Origin: Sphingomonas sp. S2-65
GTDB lineage: Bacteria > Pseudomonadota > Alphaproteobacteria > Sphingomonadales > Sphingomonadaceae
Direction: 5' to 3'
Assembly (NCBI RefSeq): GCF_021513175.1
Contig: NZ_CP090953.1
Span: 744,001-808,000, forward strand
Length of the DNA stretch: 64,000 nucleotides
The notes under the pieces are model-generated. The model made no database searches and was not told the DNA's origin. It saw only the letters and a program-made list of their open reading frames with translations. This document shows positions 18,089 through 27,257 of this stretch, one piece after another. The position numbers and the translations under genes are program-made. Position 1 is the first letter of the stretch. The number at the start of each line of letters is the position of its first letter.

Positions 18089-20035
18089 TTGATCAAGTTT
18101 ACGCCGCTTTTCGTCCTGTTGCTTTCCACCACCGCGCTGGCGCAGGAAGCGCCGCGCCCCGATGCCGCCGCGGCTGCGCCCGAGGGCGACACCGTCATCG
18201 TCACGGCCACCCGCAGCGAGACTCCGATCGACCGGGTTCCGGCGTCGGTCACCGTGCTCGACAAGGCGGCGGTCGACCGTAACCAGGATTTGGGCGTGGC
18301 CGAGCTGCTGCTGCGCACGCCGGGCGTCACGCTGTCGCGCAATGGCGGCTATGGCACCAATACCAGCCTGCGCATCCGCGGCGCCGAATCCGACCAGACC
18401 GTGGTGGTGATCGACGGCGTCAAGCTCAACGACCCGTCCTCGGCGGGCGGCGGCTATAATTTCGCCAATCTGCTGGTCGGCGACGCGGCGCGGATCGAAG
18501 TGCTTCGCGGGCCGCAATCGATCCTGTGGGGCAGCCAGGCGATCGGCGGGGTGGTCAACATCGTCACGCCGCTGGCGACGCGCGAGCTGGAAGGCAGCTT
18601 CGACGTCGAGGCCGGATCGCGCGAGACGGTGAGCGGCCGCGCGGCGCTGGGCGGGCGCACCGGACCGCTGGCCTGGCGGGTGGGCGCGCAGACGTTCAGC
18701 ACACAGGGCATCTCGGCGCTGGCCCCGGCCTTTGGCGGGCGCGACCTGGACGGCTATTCGAACCAGAGCGTGCAGGGACGCGCGGTGCTCGACATCGCCG
18801 GCGGCGTGAGCGCCGACGTGCGCGGCTATTATTCGCATGGCCGGACCGAGCTGGATTCGACGAGCGCCGACACGCGCGATTATTCGCTGAACCGCGAATT
18901 CGTCGGCTATGCCGGGCTCAACGTCGACCTGTTCGACGCGCGGCTGCGCAACCGCTTCGCTTATGGCTATACCGACACCGACCGCGACAATTACAACCCC
19001 GCGCGGGCGCGGGCGCAGAACTTCGACTCCGCCGGGCGCAACGAGCGGCTGGAATATCAAGGCAGCGTCGCGATCACGAAGGGCTGGAACGGGACTTTCG
19101 GCGTGGAGAACGAACGCTCGCGCTTCCGGTCGGTCTCGCCGCCCGCCTCGCTGGCGGCACGGGTGCCCGATCCGGCGCGCGGCCGGGCCGAGATCACCGG
19201 CGTCTATGCGCAGCTGAACGCGACGCCGTTCGACGGGCTGACGCTGACCGGCGGGGTGCGCAACGACGACCATAGCCGCTTCGGCAGCCAGACGCTGTTC
19301 GCCGGCGGCGCCGTCTGGGCGCTGCCGACCGGCACGATCCTGCGCGCCAATTATGCCGAGGGCTTCAAGGCGCCGACGCTGTACCAGCTCTTTTCCGAAT
19401 ATGGGAACCAGGCGCTGAACCCCGAGGAAGCGAAGGGCTGGGAAGCCGGTGCCGAGCAACGGGTGCTGGGGGGCGCGCTGGCATTCGGCGCGACGTATTT
19501 CGAGCGGCGGACGACCAACCAGATCATCTTCAACAGCTGCACCGCGACATCGACCCTGCCCTTGTGCTTCCAGCCGGGATCGACGACGCGGCGATCGGGC
19601 TATTACCAGAATGTCGCGCGTGCCTTTGCCCGCGGCGTGGAAGCCGTGGCGCGGGCGCAGATCGGCACCCGGCTGGCGCTGGACGGCAATTACAGCTGGG
19701 TCGAATCCGAAGACCGCTCGCCCGGCGCGACCGACGGATTGTGGCTGCCGCGCCGGCCGCGCCACGCCGCCAACGCCTCGGCAACCTACACGCCGGCGCA
19801 GGGCTATGCGCTGGGCGTGGCGGCGCGCTGGTCGGGCCGGAGCTTCGACAATGCCGCCAACACGACCGAGCTGGACGGCTACACGCTGGTCGACCTGCGC
19901 GCCGAGCTGCCGGTGACCGAGCAGGTCAAGCTGTTCGCCCGCGTCGAGAACCTGTTCGACGAGGAATATCAGACCACCTACCGCTACGGCACGCTGGGAC
20001 GCAGCGTCTATGCCGGTTTCCGCGGACGTTTCTGA
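18089..20035 (+). CDS. btuB: TonB-dependent vitamin B12 receptor BtuB
   Basis: This 648-residue outer-membrane receptor imports corrinoids. The TTG at 18089, with GAGGGG 8 bases upstream, begins a signal peptide (MIKFTPLFVLLLSTTALAQ, counting TTG as Met). A TonB-box-like VIVTATR, a plug domain (NTSLRIRGAESDQTVVVIDG) and a 22-strand-type barrel ending in an aromatic residue (GFRGRF) follow. The riboswitch directly upstream and the cob genes downstream fix the substrate as a corrinoid better than the sequence alone does. Confidence 0.93.
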   Translation: MIKFTPLFVLLLSTTALAQEAPRPDAAAAAPEGDTVIVTATRSETPIDRVPASVTVLDKAAVDRNQDLGVAELLLRTPGVTLSRNGGYGTNTSLRIRGAESDQTVVVIDGVKLNDPSSAGGGYNFANLLVGDAARIEVLRGPQSILWGSQAIGGVVNIVTPLATRELEGSFDVEAGSRETVSGRAALGGRTGPLAWRVGAQTFSTQGISALAPAFGGRDLDGYSNQSVQGRAVLDIAGGVSADVRGYYSHGRTELDSTSADTRDYSLNREFVGYAGLNVDLFDARLRNRFAYGYTDTDRDNYNPARARAQNFDSAGRNERLEYQGSVAITKGWNGTFGVENERSRFRSVSPPASLAARVPDPARGRAEITGVYAQLNATPFDGLTLTGGVRNDDHSRFGSQTLFAGGAVWALPTGTILRANYAEGFKAPTLYQLFSEYGNQALNPEEAKGWEAGAEQRVLGGALAFGATYFERRTTNQIIFNSCTATSTLPLCFQPGSTTRRSGYYQNVARAFARGVEAVARAQIGTRLALDGNYSWVESEDRSPGATDGLWLPRRPRHAANASATYTPAQGYALGVAARWSGRSFDNAANTTELDGYTLVDLRAELPVTEQVKLFARVENLFDEEYQTTYRYGTLGRSVYAGFRGRF

Positions 20036-20056
20036 ACCATGAAAAGGGAGACGAGC

Positions 20057-20602
20057 ATGACCGAGCTGACTGCATCGCAGCGCGCATCGACGCTGTGGAT
20101 CATGTTGCTGACCGTGGCGAGCACCGTGACGACGCTGGTCTTCGCCTGCGCCACGCCCTTCCCCGCTTTGGCGGCGTTGACGGCGGTGCATATGCGCCGC
20201 GTCGACGGCGTCGCGCTGGCGGCGGCGGCGTGGGTGGTGAGCCAGGCCGTGGGGTTCGGCGTGCTGGGCTATCCGCACACGGCGAGCACGATGCTGTGGG
20301 GCGCGGCGATCGGCGTAGGCGCCATCGTCGGCGCACTGGCCGCGCATGAAGCCGCCGCCCGCGTGCCGGGCCCGTTCGTGGCGCGGCTGGCGATCGCCTA
20401 TCTGGCGGCGTTCGCGGCGTTCAAGCTGGTGATCCTGGCAGTCACGCTGGCCAAGGGCGATCCGTGCACGGCGTTCACCGCCGAAGTGCTCGGGCGCCAA
20501 TTGGTGCGCAATGCCGCGATCCTGATCGGGCTGCTGGCGCTGTATCGCGGGCTGATCGCGATCGGCGTGCCGGCGGCACGGACGCGGCCGGCGACCGCGT
20601 GA
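20057..20602 (+). CDS. Unknown integral membrane protein in the cobalamin operon
   Basis: The product is 181 residues with about five hydrophobic segments. I chose the ATG at 20057 because GGGAG precedes it; an ATG at 20039 lies too close to the btuB stop and lacks a site. A His (ALAAHEAAA) and two Cys (VFACATPF, GDPCTAF) lie in or near membrane segments. It shares the riboswitch-led operon with btuB and overlaps the next gene by GTGA. That context suggests a part in corrinoid or cobalt handling, perhaps an inner-membrane step after BtuB, since no BtuCDF genes are in the window. This is inference only. Confidence 0.7.
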   Translation: MTELTASQRASTLWIMLLTVASTVTTLVFACATPFPALAALTAVHMRRVDGVALAAAAWVVSQAVGFGVLGYPHTASTMLWGAAIGVGAIVGALAAHEAAARVPGPFVARLAIAYLAAFAAFKLVILAVTLAKGDPCTAFTAEVLGRQLVRNAAILIGLLALYRGLIAIGVPAARTRPATA

Positions 20603-21009
20603 AGCTGGTTCGGGCAAGCGACGGCCCGGCGGTCGTCGCTTGCAACAGCTGCCGCTTCAGCGCGGCGGAGCGCGACGATGCGCAGGGGCAGCGCGGCGGC
20701 GCGCTGCTGATCGAGGCATTGCGCACGGTGCAGGCGAGCGACCCGGCATATGCCGGAATCGCCGTGGAGGAGATGCCGTGCCTGTTCGCGTGCACCGACT
20801 TCTGCGCGGTGCATCTGCGCGACGGCGGCAAGGTGGGATATGTGCTGGGGCGCTTCGTGCCGGACACGGATGCGGCGGGCGCGATCCTGGATTATGCCGT
20901 GCACTATGCGGCGAGCGAGGCCGGCCAGGTGCCGTATCGCGACTGGCCGCAAGGCGTGAAGGGACATTTCATCGTGCGGACACCCCCGGCCGGATTCGTG
21001 GTGGCATGA
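20599..21009 (+). CDS. DUF1636-family Cys-rich putative metal-binding protein
   Basis: This is a 136-residue soluble protein starting at GTG 20599, which overlaps the upstream stop by GTGA. Cys residues occur as CNSCRF near the N-terminus and CLFACTDFC in the middle, the pattern of DUF1636 proteins, which are often found in cobalamin operons. The Cys set could bind a metal or an Fe-S cluster; a cobalt chaperone or a redox role is possible but not shown. It overlaps cobT by ATGA. Confidence 0.78.
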   Translation: MKLVRASDGPAVVACNSCRFSAAERDDAQGQRGGALLIEALRTVQASDPAYAGIAVEEMPCLFACTDFCAVHLRDGGKVGYVLGRFVPDTDAAGAILDYAVHYAASEAGQVPYRDWPQGVKGHFIVRTPPAGFVVA

Positions 21010-22016
21010 GCGGGTTCGTTTCCGCAGCGGCATTCGAGGCGGCGCTATCGGCGCTGCCCGGCCCCGACGAGGCCGCGCGATCGGCGGCGGCGGCGCGGCA
21101 GGCGGTGCTGACCAAGCCCGCGGGATCGCTGGGGCGGCTGGAGGAGATCGCGATCTTCCTGGCGGGCTGGCAAGGGCGCGAGCGGCCGCGGATCGATCGC
21201 GGGCGCGTGGCGATCTTCGCGGGCAATCACGGCGTTGCGGCAAAAGGCGTGAGCGCCTTCCCGCCCGCCGTGACCGTCGAGATGGTTCGGAGCTTCCAGG
21301 CCGGCGGCGCGGCGATCAACGCCCTGGCCGCCGCCGCCGGGCTCGAGCTGGTCGTGGTGCCGCTCTCGCTCGATCGGCCCACCGCGGACTTCACCGTCGA
21401 GCCTGCGATGACGCAGGCCGAATGCCTGGAGGCATTGAACGCCGGTGCGGCGGTGGTCGAGGCCGGGCTCGACCTGCTGGTGCTGGGCGAGATGGGAATC
21501 GGCAATTCGACCAGCGCGGCGGCGCTGTGCGCGGCAAGCTTCGGCGGATCCGGTGCGGACTGGGTCGGCCCCGGGACGGGGGTGCATGGCGCGCAACTGG
21601 CCGCGAAGGTCGCGGTGGTGGATGCAGGACTCGCGCTGCATCATGGCGCCGCGACGCCGTTCGAGCGGCTGCGGCGGTTGGGCGGACGCGAGATCGCCGC
21701 GATGGCGGGGGCGCTGGTGGCGGCGCGGAGCGCGCGCGTGCCCGTGCTGCTCGACGGTTTCATCGGCTGCGCGGCGGTGGCGCCGCTGGCAGCGGCGGTC
21801 CCGGACGTGGTGGCGCATTGCCTGGCGGGGCATTGCTCGGCCGAACCGGGGCATCGGCGGCTGCTCGACCGGCTCGGGCTGGAGCCTTTGCTCAGCCTGG
21901 AGATGCGGCTGGGCGAAGGCAGCGGCGCGGCAGTCGCGGCCGGCGTGGTGCGCGCGGCACTGGCAGCGCATGACGGCATGGCGACCTTTGCCGAGGCGGG
22001 GGTATCCGACGGGTGA
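21006..22016 (+). CDS. cobT: Nicotinate-nucleotide:dimethylbenzimidazole phosphoribosyltransferase
   Basis: CobT makes alpha-ribazole phosphate from the lower-ligand base and nicotinate mononucleotide. The 336-residue length is typical. Visible family motifs are TKPAGSLGRLEE (residues about 35-46), AGNHGVAAKGVS, GEMGIGNSTSAAAL, and the C-terminal catalytic-Glu region LGEGSGAA. It overlaps the genes before and after by 4 bases (ATGA, GTGA) in the riboswitch-controlled operon. Confidence 0.95.
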   Translation: MSGFVSAAAFEAALSALPGPDEAARSAAAARQAVLTKPAGSLGRLEEIAIFLAGWQGRERPRIDRGRVAIFAGNHGVAAKGVSAFPPAVTVEMVRSFQAGGAAINALAAAAGLELVVVPLSLDRPTADFTVEPAMTQAECLEALNAGAAVVEAGLDLLVLGEMGIGNSTSAAALCAASFGGSGADWVGPGTGVHGAQLAAKVAVVDAGLALHHGAATPFERLRRLGGREIAAMAGALVAARSARVPVLLDGFIGCAAVAPLAAAVPDVVAHCLAGHCSAEPGHRRLLDRLGLEPLLSLEMRLGEGSGAAVAAGVVRAALAAHDGMATFAEAGVSDG

Positions 22017-22585
22017 GCGCGATTGCCGTCCATCTGATGCGGCACGGGGCGCCCGAGCTTGCGGGCCGCTTGCTCGGGCGGACGGACTGCGCGGCTACCG
22101 AGGATGGCATCGCGGCCTGCGTCGCCGCGGCGGAGGGGCTGGCGGTAGCAGCGATCGTCGCATCGGACCTCAGGCGATCGGTGGCGTGCGCGCAGGCGAT
22201 CGGCCGGGCGCACGGATTGCCGGTGCGCGTGGATGCGCGGTGGCGCGAACTGGATTTCGGCGATTGGGACGGGCTGAGCGCGGAGCGGATCGAGCCCGGT
22301 GCGCTCGCCCGCTTCTATGACGATCCCGAGGCACATGCGCCGCCGGGCGGAGAGCGTTGGTCGGCATTGGTGGCGCGAACGAAGGCGGCGCTGGACGCAG
22401 TCAGAACTCCGACGCTCGTGCTGACGCATGGCGGCCCGATGCGCGCGGTGCTGGCCGATAGCTGCGGAATCGGGCTGCGGGGAAGCTGGGCGTTCGACTT
22501 GCCTTATGCCGCGCTGCTCTCGCTGCGGCGCTGGCCCGGCGCGCCGCCGACCGTGCAGATCACGGGATTGCGATGCGCGGGCTGA
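22013..22585 (+). CDS. cobC: Alpha-ribazole phosphatase-like histidine phosphatase
   Basis: The 190-residue histidine-phosphatase-superfamily enzyme probably removes the phosphate from alpha-ribazole phosphate, or from adenosylcobalamin phosphate. The N-terminal LMRHGAPE carries the catalytic His, with SDLRRSVACAQ, the ELDFGDWDG segment and VLTHGGPMRAV supplying the second His. It starts at GTG 22013, overlaps cobT by 4 bases and overlaps cobS by 13 bases. The position between cobT and cobS supports the cobalamin role over a generic phosphatase. Confidence 0.88.
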   Translation: MSAIAVHLMRHGAPELAGRLLGRTDCAATEDGIAACVAAAEGLAVAAIVASDLRRSVACAQAIGRAHGLPVRVDARWRELDFGDWDGLSAERIEPGALARFYDDPEAHAPPGGERWSALVARTKAALDAVRTPTLVLTHGGPMRAVLADSCGIGLRGSWAFDLPYAALLSLRRWPGAPPTVQITGLRCAG

Positions 22586-23283
22586 TCGTCGCCCTGAGCT
22601 TCCTGACGCGGCTGCCGGTGCCGCGCGTGACTGCCGATGCGGGCGACTTCGCCGCGGCGATCCGCTGGTATCCGGCGGTGGGGCTGATCGTGGGCGCAAT
22701 AGTCGCGGCGGCGGTGTGGGCGGGATCGTGGATCGATCCCTGGACCGGGGCGCTGGCCGGGCTGATCGCCTGGGTGGCCGTGACCGGAGCCTTGCATCTG
22801 GATGGGCTGGGCGATCTGGCCGACGGACTGGGCGCGGCGCATGGCGACCGGGCGCGGCTGATCGCCGTGATGGCCGACCCGCATGTCGGCAGCTTCGGCG
22901 TGGTCGCGATCGGCGTGCAGCTGCTGGCCAAGCTGGTGCTGCTCCACGGAAGCACCGGCTGGATCGCGCTGGTGCTGGCGCCGTTCGCCGCGCGCATCGG
23001 GCCGCTGCTCTGGGCCTGGTGGCTGCCGCCGTTGAAACCGGGCCTGGGCGCCAGCGTCGCGCCGTCAGTGCGGATGCGCGACCTGATCGGCTGGGGTGCA
23101 GTGCTGGCCGGTGCGTGCGTGCTCTGCCCTGCCCTGCTCGCGGCGCCGCTGGTGCTGATCGGCTGGGGCTGGTGGCTGAAGGCCAGAGTGGGCGGGATCA
23201 GTGGCGACGGGCATGGCGCCGGGATCGAATGGGTCGAGACGGTCTTACTTGCCGCCGCCCTCGTCGCCAGCCGTCTGGGATAA
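22573..23283 (+). CDS. cobS: Adenosylcobinamide-GDP ribazoletransferase (cobalamin synthase)
   Basis: CobS is the inner-membrane enzyme that joins adenosylcobinamide-GDP with alpha-ribazole. The 236-residue protein has the family N-terminus SFLTRLPVP, the catalytic Asp-rich motif [11 protein letters not shown] (about residue 75) and several membrane helices. The C-terminus [14 protein letters not shown] is also typical. It is the last gene of the btuB operon. Its 3' end overlaps that of the convergent cobQ by 39 bases. Confidence 0.94.
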   Translation: MRGLIVALSFLTRLPVPRVTADAGDFAAAIRWYPAVGLIVGAIVAAAVWAGSWIDPWTGALAGLIAWVAVTGALHLDGLGDLADGLGAAHGDRARLIAVMADPHVGSFGVVAIGVQLLAKLVLLHGSTGWIALVLAPFAARIGPLLWAWWLPPLKPGLGASVAPSVRMRDLIGWGAVLAGACVLCPALLAAPLVLIGWGWWLKARVGGISGDGHGAGIEWVETVLLAAALVASRLG

Positions 23284-24717
23284 AGCGACCAGCGCATCGA
23301 TATCGACGTGGCGTTCGAGCTGGGCGGCGATGGCGTCGAGCGCGGCATCGACCGAGGCGCGATGGTCCGGCCCCTGCCCCTCCACGCCGATCCGCGCGAG
23401 CCAGGCGCGCCGCTGCGCCGCGAGCCCGAGCAGGCCATGGACATAGCTGCCGCTGACCAGCCCGTCTCGGCTAGTGGCGCCGTCGGCCCGGCCGTCGTCG
23501 AACCGGGCGACGGGACGCGCAGTGTCCGCGCCGGCGGTGCGGCCGAGATGCATCTCGAAGCCCTCCAGGCGCTGGCCCAATGCAGTGCCGGTCACCTGGA
23601 CCAGCGCCTTGTCGCCGCCGAGGACGGTATCGACTGCGAGCAGGCCGAGCCCTTCGACTGTGCCGGCGGGCCCTTCGAGGCCCTGGGGATCGGCGATGCT
23701 GCGGCCGAGCATCTGATAGCCGCCGCACAGGCCGAGCACCGGGCGGCCCCGGCGGACATGCGCGCGGATGTCGATGTCCCAGCCCTGCGCGCGGACGAAG
23801 GCCATGTCGGCGACGGTGGCCTTGGAGCCGGCGAGGATGATGAGGTCCGCCTCGGGGATCGGCTGGCCCGGCGGGACCAGGACCAAGTCGATCCCGGGCT
23901 CCAGGCGGAGCGGATCGAGATCGTCGAAATTGGCGATGTGCGCGGTGATCGGGCAGGCGACGACCTTGCGGCCTGCGCGGGCGCCGCCGGGGCGCTGGAG
24001 GACCACGCCGTCCTCGCTCGGCAGGCGGGCGGCATCGGCGAGCCAGGGCACCACGCCGAAGCCGCACCAGCCGGTGCGCCGTTCGATCGCGCGATAGCCA
24101 TCCTCGAACAGCGCGGGATCGCCGCGGAACTTGTTGACCAGGAAGCCGTGGATCATCGCGGCATCCTCGGGCCCGATCACGGCGCGGGTGCCGACCAGCG
24201 ACGCGATCACGCCGCCGCGATCGATGTCGCCGACCAGGATCACCGGCACGCCCGCGGCGCGTGCAAAGCCCATGTTCGCAATATCGCCGGCGCGCAGGTT
24301 GATCTCGGCGGGGGAGCCGGCGCCTTCGATCACGACGATATCGGCGGCGGCGGAGAGGCGGCGATAGCTGGCGAGGACGTCGTCGAGCAGCCCTTCGCGC
24401 CCCTCGCGCCACTGCGCGGCGCGGAGGATGCCGCGGACCTGGCCATGGACGACCAGCTGCGAGCTGCGGTCGCCCTGGGGCTTGAGCAGCACCGGGTTCA
24501 TGTCGGTATGCGGGGCCAGGCGCGCGGCGAGCGCCTGGGTCGCCTGGGCACGGCCGATCTCGCCGCCTTCGGGGGTGACCGCGGCGTTGGTCGACATGTT
24601 CTGCGGCTTGAACGGCGCGACCCGGAGCCCGCGATTGGCGAGCGCGCGGCAGAGGCCGGCGACCAGCACCGACTTGCCGACGTCCGACCCCGTGCCCTGG
24701 AGCATCACAGCGCCCAT
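23245..24717 (-). CDS. cobQ: Cobyric acid synthase
   Basis: CobQ amidates positions b, d, e and g of the corrin ring. The 490-residue protein has an N-terminal ATPase with [10 protein letters not shown] and [12 protein letters not shown], and a C-terminal glutamine amidotransferase with [10 protein letters not shown] holding the nucleophile Cys and a late His in SYVHGLLG. ATGs at 24717 and 24705 are both possible; the second would overlap the cbiB stop by TGATG. It ends inside the cobS coding region, convergently. Confidence 0.94.
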   Translation of the reverse strand: MGAVMLQGTGSDVGKSVLVAGLCRALANRGLRVAPFKPQNMSTNAAVTPEGGEIGRAQATQALAARLAPHTDMNPVLLKPQGDRSSQLVVHGQVRGILRAAQWREGREGLLDDVLASYRRLSAAADIVVIEGAGSPAEINLRAGDIANMGFARAAGVPVILVGDIDRGGVIASLVGTRAVIGPEDAAMIHGFLVNKFRGDPALFEDGYRAIERRTGWCGFGVVPWLADAARLPSEDGVVLQRPGGARAGRKVVACPITAHIANFDDLDPLRLEPGIDLVLVPPGQPIPEADLIILAGSKATVADMAFVRAQGWDIDIRAHVRRGRPVLGLCGGYQMLGRSIADPQGLEGPAGTVEGLGLLAVDTVLGGDKALVQVTGTALGQRLEGFEMHLGRTAGADTARPVARFDDGRADGATSRDGLVSGSYVHGLLGLAAQRRAWLARIGVEGQGPDHRASVDAALDAIAAQLERHVDIDALVALSQTAGDEGGGK

Positions 24718-25643
24718 GCCACGCCTCCCGCGATCAGCCAGAGGAGCAGGCAGGCGCGGCGGTAAAGCCCCAGGGCGCGGCGGATGTCGGCGGCGTTCGC
24801 GTCGCTGCGGCCGTCGCCGATCCAGGGCTTTGCAGTGACGATGCCGTCATACGCGAGCGGGCCGGCGAGGCGGAGGCCGAGCGCGCCGGCCATCGCCGCC
24901 TCGGTCCAGCCGGCATTGGGCGAGGCGTGACGGCGGGCATCGCGCATCATCGTCCGCCAGCCGCCCGCCCCGGCGAGGCAGAGCAGCATGCCGCCCAGCC
25001 GCGCGGGGATCCAATTGGCGAGATCGTCGAGCCGTGCCGAGGCCCAGCCAAAGGCACGCCAGCGCGGCTCGCGGTGGCCGATCAGGCTGTCGGCGGTGTT
25101 GACGCCCTTATACGCCCAGAGCCCCGGCAGGCCGAGCAGGAGCAGCCAGAAGAGCGGCGCGGCGATGCCGTCGCAGAAGCTCTCGGCCAGGCTCTCGATC
25201 GCGGCGCGGGCGATGCCGGCTTCGTCGAGCGCGGCGGTGTCGCGGCCGACGATCCTCGCCAGCGCCTGGCGCGCGGCGGGCACATCGCCGCATTCGAGCG
25301 CGGCGGCGACGGGGCGGACATGGTCGTCGAGGCTGCGCTGAGCGAGCCCCGGCCAGGCCAAGAGCGCGAGGAGCGGCCAGGCGTTTGATCCGAGCAGCGT
25401 GCGCGAGGCGAAGTGCGCGAGCCCGGCAATCCCGGCGCCGGCCGCGATAACGAGGGCGATCGTTGCGAAGCCGGCGAGCCTGCGCGAGCGCTCGGCACGC
25501 TCGGGGCGGTTCCACCCCACCTCGCACGCGTCGATCAGCCGGGCAAAGCCGCCGACCGGATGGCCGATGCGCGCATAGAGCGCGGCGGGCCAGCCAAAGG
25601 CGGCGTCGAGCGCGAGCGCGGCGAGCGCAACCGGCTCAGCCAT
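24705..25643 (-). CDS. cbiB: Adenosylcobinamide-phosphate synthase (CbiB/CobD)
   Basis: This membrane protein attaches aminopropanol phosphate to cobyric acid. It has 312 residues with several membrane helices and the family motifs [11 protein letters not shown] near the N-terminus, [33 protein letters not shown] and [14 protein letters not shown]. The ATG at 25643 is used because it begins the family N-terminus and overlaps the upstream decarboxylase stop by 8 bases; the frame extends upstream only as a shadow of that gene. Confidence 0.94.
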   Translation of the reverse strand: MAEPVALAALALDAAFGWPAALYARIGHPVGGFARLIDACEVGWNRPERAERSRRLAGFATIALVIAAGAGIAGLAHFASRTLLGSNAWPLLALLAWPGLAQRSLDDHVRPVAAALECGDVPAARQALARIVGRDTAALDEAGIARAAIESLAESFCDGIAAPLFWLLLLGLPGLWAYKGVNTADSLIGHREPRWRAFGWASARLDDLANWIPARLGGMLLCLAGAGGWRTMMRDARRHASPNAGWTEAAMAGALGLRLAGPLAYDGIVTAKPWIGDGRSDANAADIRRALGLYRRACLLLWLIAGGVAWAL

Positions 25644-26625
25644 GGCCGAGCGCTGCGTCGAGCCGGGCGAAGGCGGCATCGTCGGCAGGCAGGCCGATGC
25701 GGAGCCAATCGGGGGCATAATCGAACGGGCGAGTGAGGATGCCGGCATGCGCAAGGCGCTCGAAGCGCGAGGCCGCGCCTTCGCTCTCGATCAGGCGAAA
25801 GAGCGGGCAATCGCCGTGCGGGGCGAGGCCGTGGGCGGCGAGAAGCCGGTCGAGCCTGGCGGCGGTGGCGATCAGCGTCGCGCGGGTCCGGGCCTGCCAC
25901 GCCCCGTCGCGATAGGCCGCCGTGCCGAGCGCGAGCGCAGTGGCGGAGACCGGCCAGCTGCCGAGCAGCTCGGCGATGCGCGCGACAAGGTCCGCCGCGC
26001 CGCAGGCGAAGCCCAGGCGGACGCCGGCGAGACCGTAGAATTTGCCGAACGAGCGCAGCACCAGCACGCGATCCTGCGGAGTCAGAAGCGGGAGGATGCT
26101 GGCGCCGTCGACCGCGTCGGCAAAGGCTTCGTCGACGATGAGCAGGCCGCCCTGCGCCGCGAGGGTGCGGGCGAGGGAGCGCAGATGCTCGGGAGCGAGG
26201 AGGCGCCCGTCGGGATTGTTGGGGTTGGCGAGGAGGAGGGTGCCGCCGTGGCGGGCGAGATCGGCGATCGTGTCGATGCGCACAACGGTTGCGCCGGGCA
26301 ATGCGGACTGGTGGCTGCGATAGCCGGGCGCGACCAGATGGAACGGGCGTGGCAGATCGAGACAGGCGAGCAGGCGCAGCCCGATTTCGCTGCCAGGCAA
26401 GGCAGTCAGCGCGATTTCCGGAGCGCCAAAGGCCCCTGCCGCGGCCCGAGCGAGCGCGTCGAGCGCGGCGGGCGACGGGAGCGCGTGGAGATCGACGGGG
26501 GGCGCCTGGCCGTGCCAGGGGAGCGGATTGATCCCGGTCGACAAGTCGATCCAGGGCAAGGGCGCGTGCGGATAGCGGCGCGCGGCTTCGTCGAGGCGGC
26601 CGCCATGGAATGTCAGAGCGTGCAC
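25636..26625 (-). CDS. cobD: Threonine-phosphate decarboxylase (PLP-dependent, CobD/CobC type)
   Basis: This enzyme supplies aminopropanol phosphate for the nucleotide loop. It is a fold-type I PLP enzyme of about 329 residues. The N-terminal FHGGRLDEA and WIDLSTGINP are typical, with LANPNNPDGR, VDEAFAD, and the PLP-Lys motif RSFGKFYGLAGVRLG. I prefer the GTG at 26625, which has GAGG upstream. An ATG at 26670 is in frame but would overlap a start codon of the divergent cobU and has no ribosome-binding site. It is translationally linked to cbiB. Confidence 0.92.
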   Translation of the reverse strand: MHALTFHGGRLDEAARRYPHAPLPWIDLSTGINPLPWHGQAPPVDLHALPSPAALDALARAAAGAFGAPEIALTALPGSEIGLRLLACLDLPRPFHLVAPGYRSHQSALPGATVVRIDTIADLARHGGTLLLANPNNPDGRLLAPEHLRSLARTLAAQGGLLIVDEAFADAVDGASILPLLTPQDRVLVLRSFGKFYGLAGVRLGFACGAADLVARIAELLGSWPVSATALALGTAAYRDGAWQARTRATLIATAARLDRLLAAHGLAPHGDCPLFRLIESEGAASRFERLAHAGILTRPFDYAPDWLRIGLPADDAAFARLDAALGHG

Positions 26626-26695
26626 CGCGAGGCCTCGACTTGAAGGTTCGCGCCGTCCATCGGCATTCATGACGCGACAGGCAAGGGCAAAGCGG

Positions 26696-27220
26696 ATGAC
26701 GGCAAGGCTGGAAGCGGGCGAGCGGAGCCTGCTGGTGCTGGGGGGCGCGCGATCGGGCAAGAGCCGGCATGCCCAGGCGATCGCCGAAGGATCTGGCGGC
26801 GAGCTGGTGTTCGTCGCGACGGCGCAGGCGTTCGACGACGAGATGCGCGAGCGGATCGCCCGGCACCAGGCCGACCGCGACGGACGGTGGCGGACGATCG
26901 AGGCGCCGATCGCGCTGGCCGAGGCGATCGAGGCATCCGGAGACGCCGTGGTGCTGGTCGACTGCCTGACGCTGTGGACGTCGAACCTGCTGCTGGCGGA
27001 GGCCGATTGGGAAGCGGCGCTTGCCGGGCTGGCGCGCGCCATCGCGGCGCGGCGCGCGCCGCTGGTGCTGGTGGCCAATGAAGTCGGGCTGGGAATCGTG
27101 CCCGACAATGCCCTGGCGCGGCGGTTTCGCGACATGGCGGGGATCGTCAACCAGCGCGTCGCCGCGGCGGCGGACCGCGTCCACTTCCTCGCCGCGGGGC
27201 TGCCGCTGGTCCTGAAATAA
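26696..27220 (+). CDS. cobU: Adenosylcobinamide kinase / adenosylcobinamide-phosphate guanylyltransferase
   Basis: CobU phosphorylates adenosylcobinamide and then adds GMP. From ATG 26696 it has 174 residues, the usual size. The P-loop LVLGGARSGKSRHAQ comes near the start, followed by IARHQADR with the His that is guanylylated in the family, and VDCLTLWTSNLL. An ATG at 26669 would add nine residues but overlaps the alternative start of the divergent cobD. The kinase is needed to salvage cobinamide. Confidence 0.93.
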   Translation: MTARLEAGERSLLVLGGARSGKSRHAQAIAEGSGGELVFVATAQAFDDEMRERIARHQADRDGRWRTIEAPIALAEAIEASGDAVVLVDCLTLWTSNLLLAEADWEAALAGLARAIAARRAPLVLVANEVGLGIVPDNALARRFRDMAGIVNQRVAAAADRVHFLAAGLPLVLK

Positions 27221-27222
27221 GG

Positions 27223-27251
27223 GGAGCGCGCCACCACCGGCGGCGCGCTCC
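27223..27251. terminator. Hairpin between convergent cobU and FAH-family gene
   Basis: A 10-bp stem GGAGCGCGCC / GGCGCGCTCC with a 9-base loop directly follows the cobU stop and precedes the 3' end of the gene on the other strand. There is no T-tract, but its place between two gene ends supports a bidirectional terminator. Confidence 0.65.
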
Positions 27252-27257
27252 GACCGC

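Noticed and set aside
18071..20617. 848-codon open frame on the minus strand opposite btuB
   Set aside because: It is a shadow frame with Arg/Gln-rich low-complexity sequence. btuB has a signal peptide, plug and barrel on the plus strand.
23308..24765. 485-codon plus-strand frame opposite cobQ
   Set aside because: Antisense shadow; cobQ motifs and amidotransferase residues are on the minus strand.
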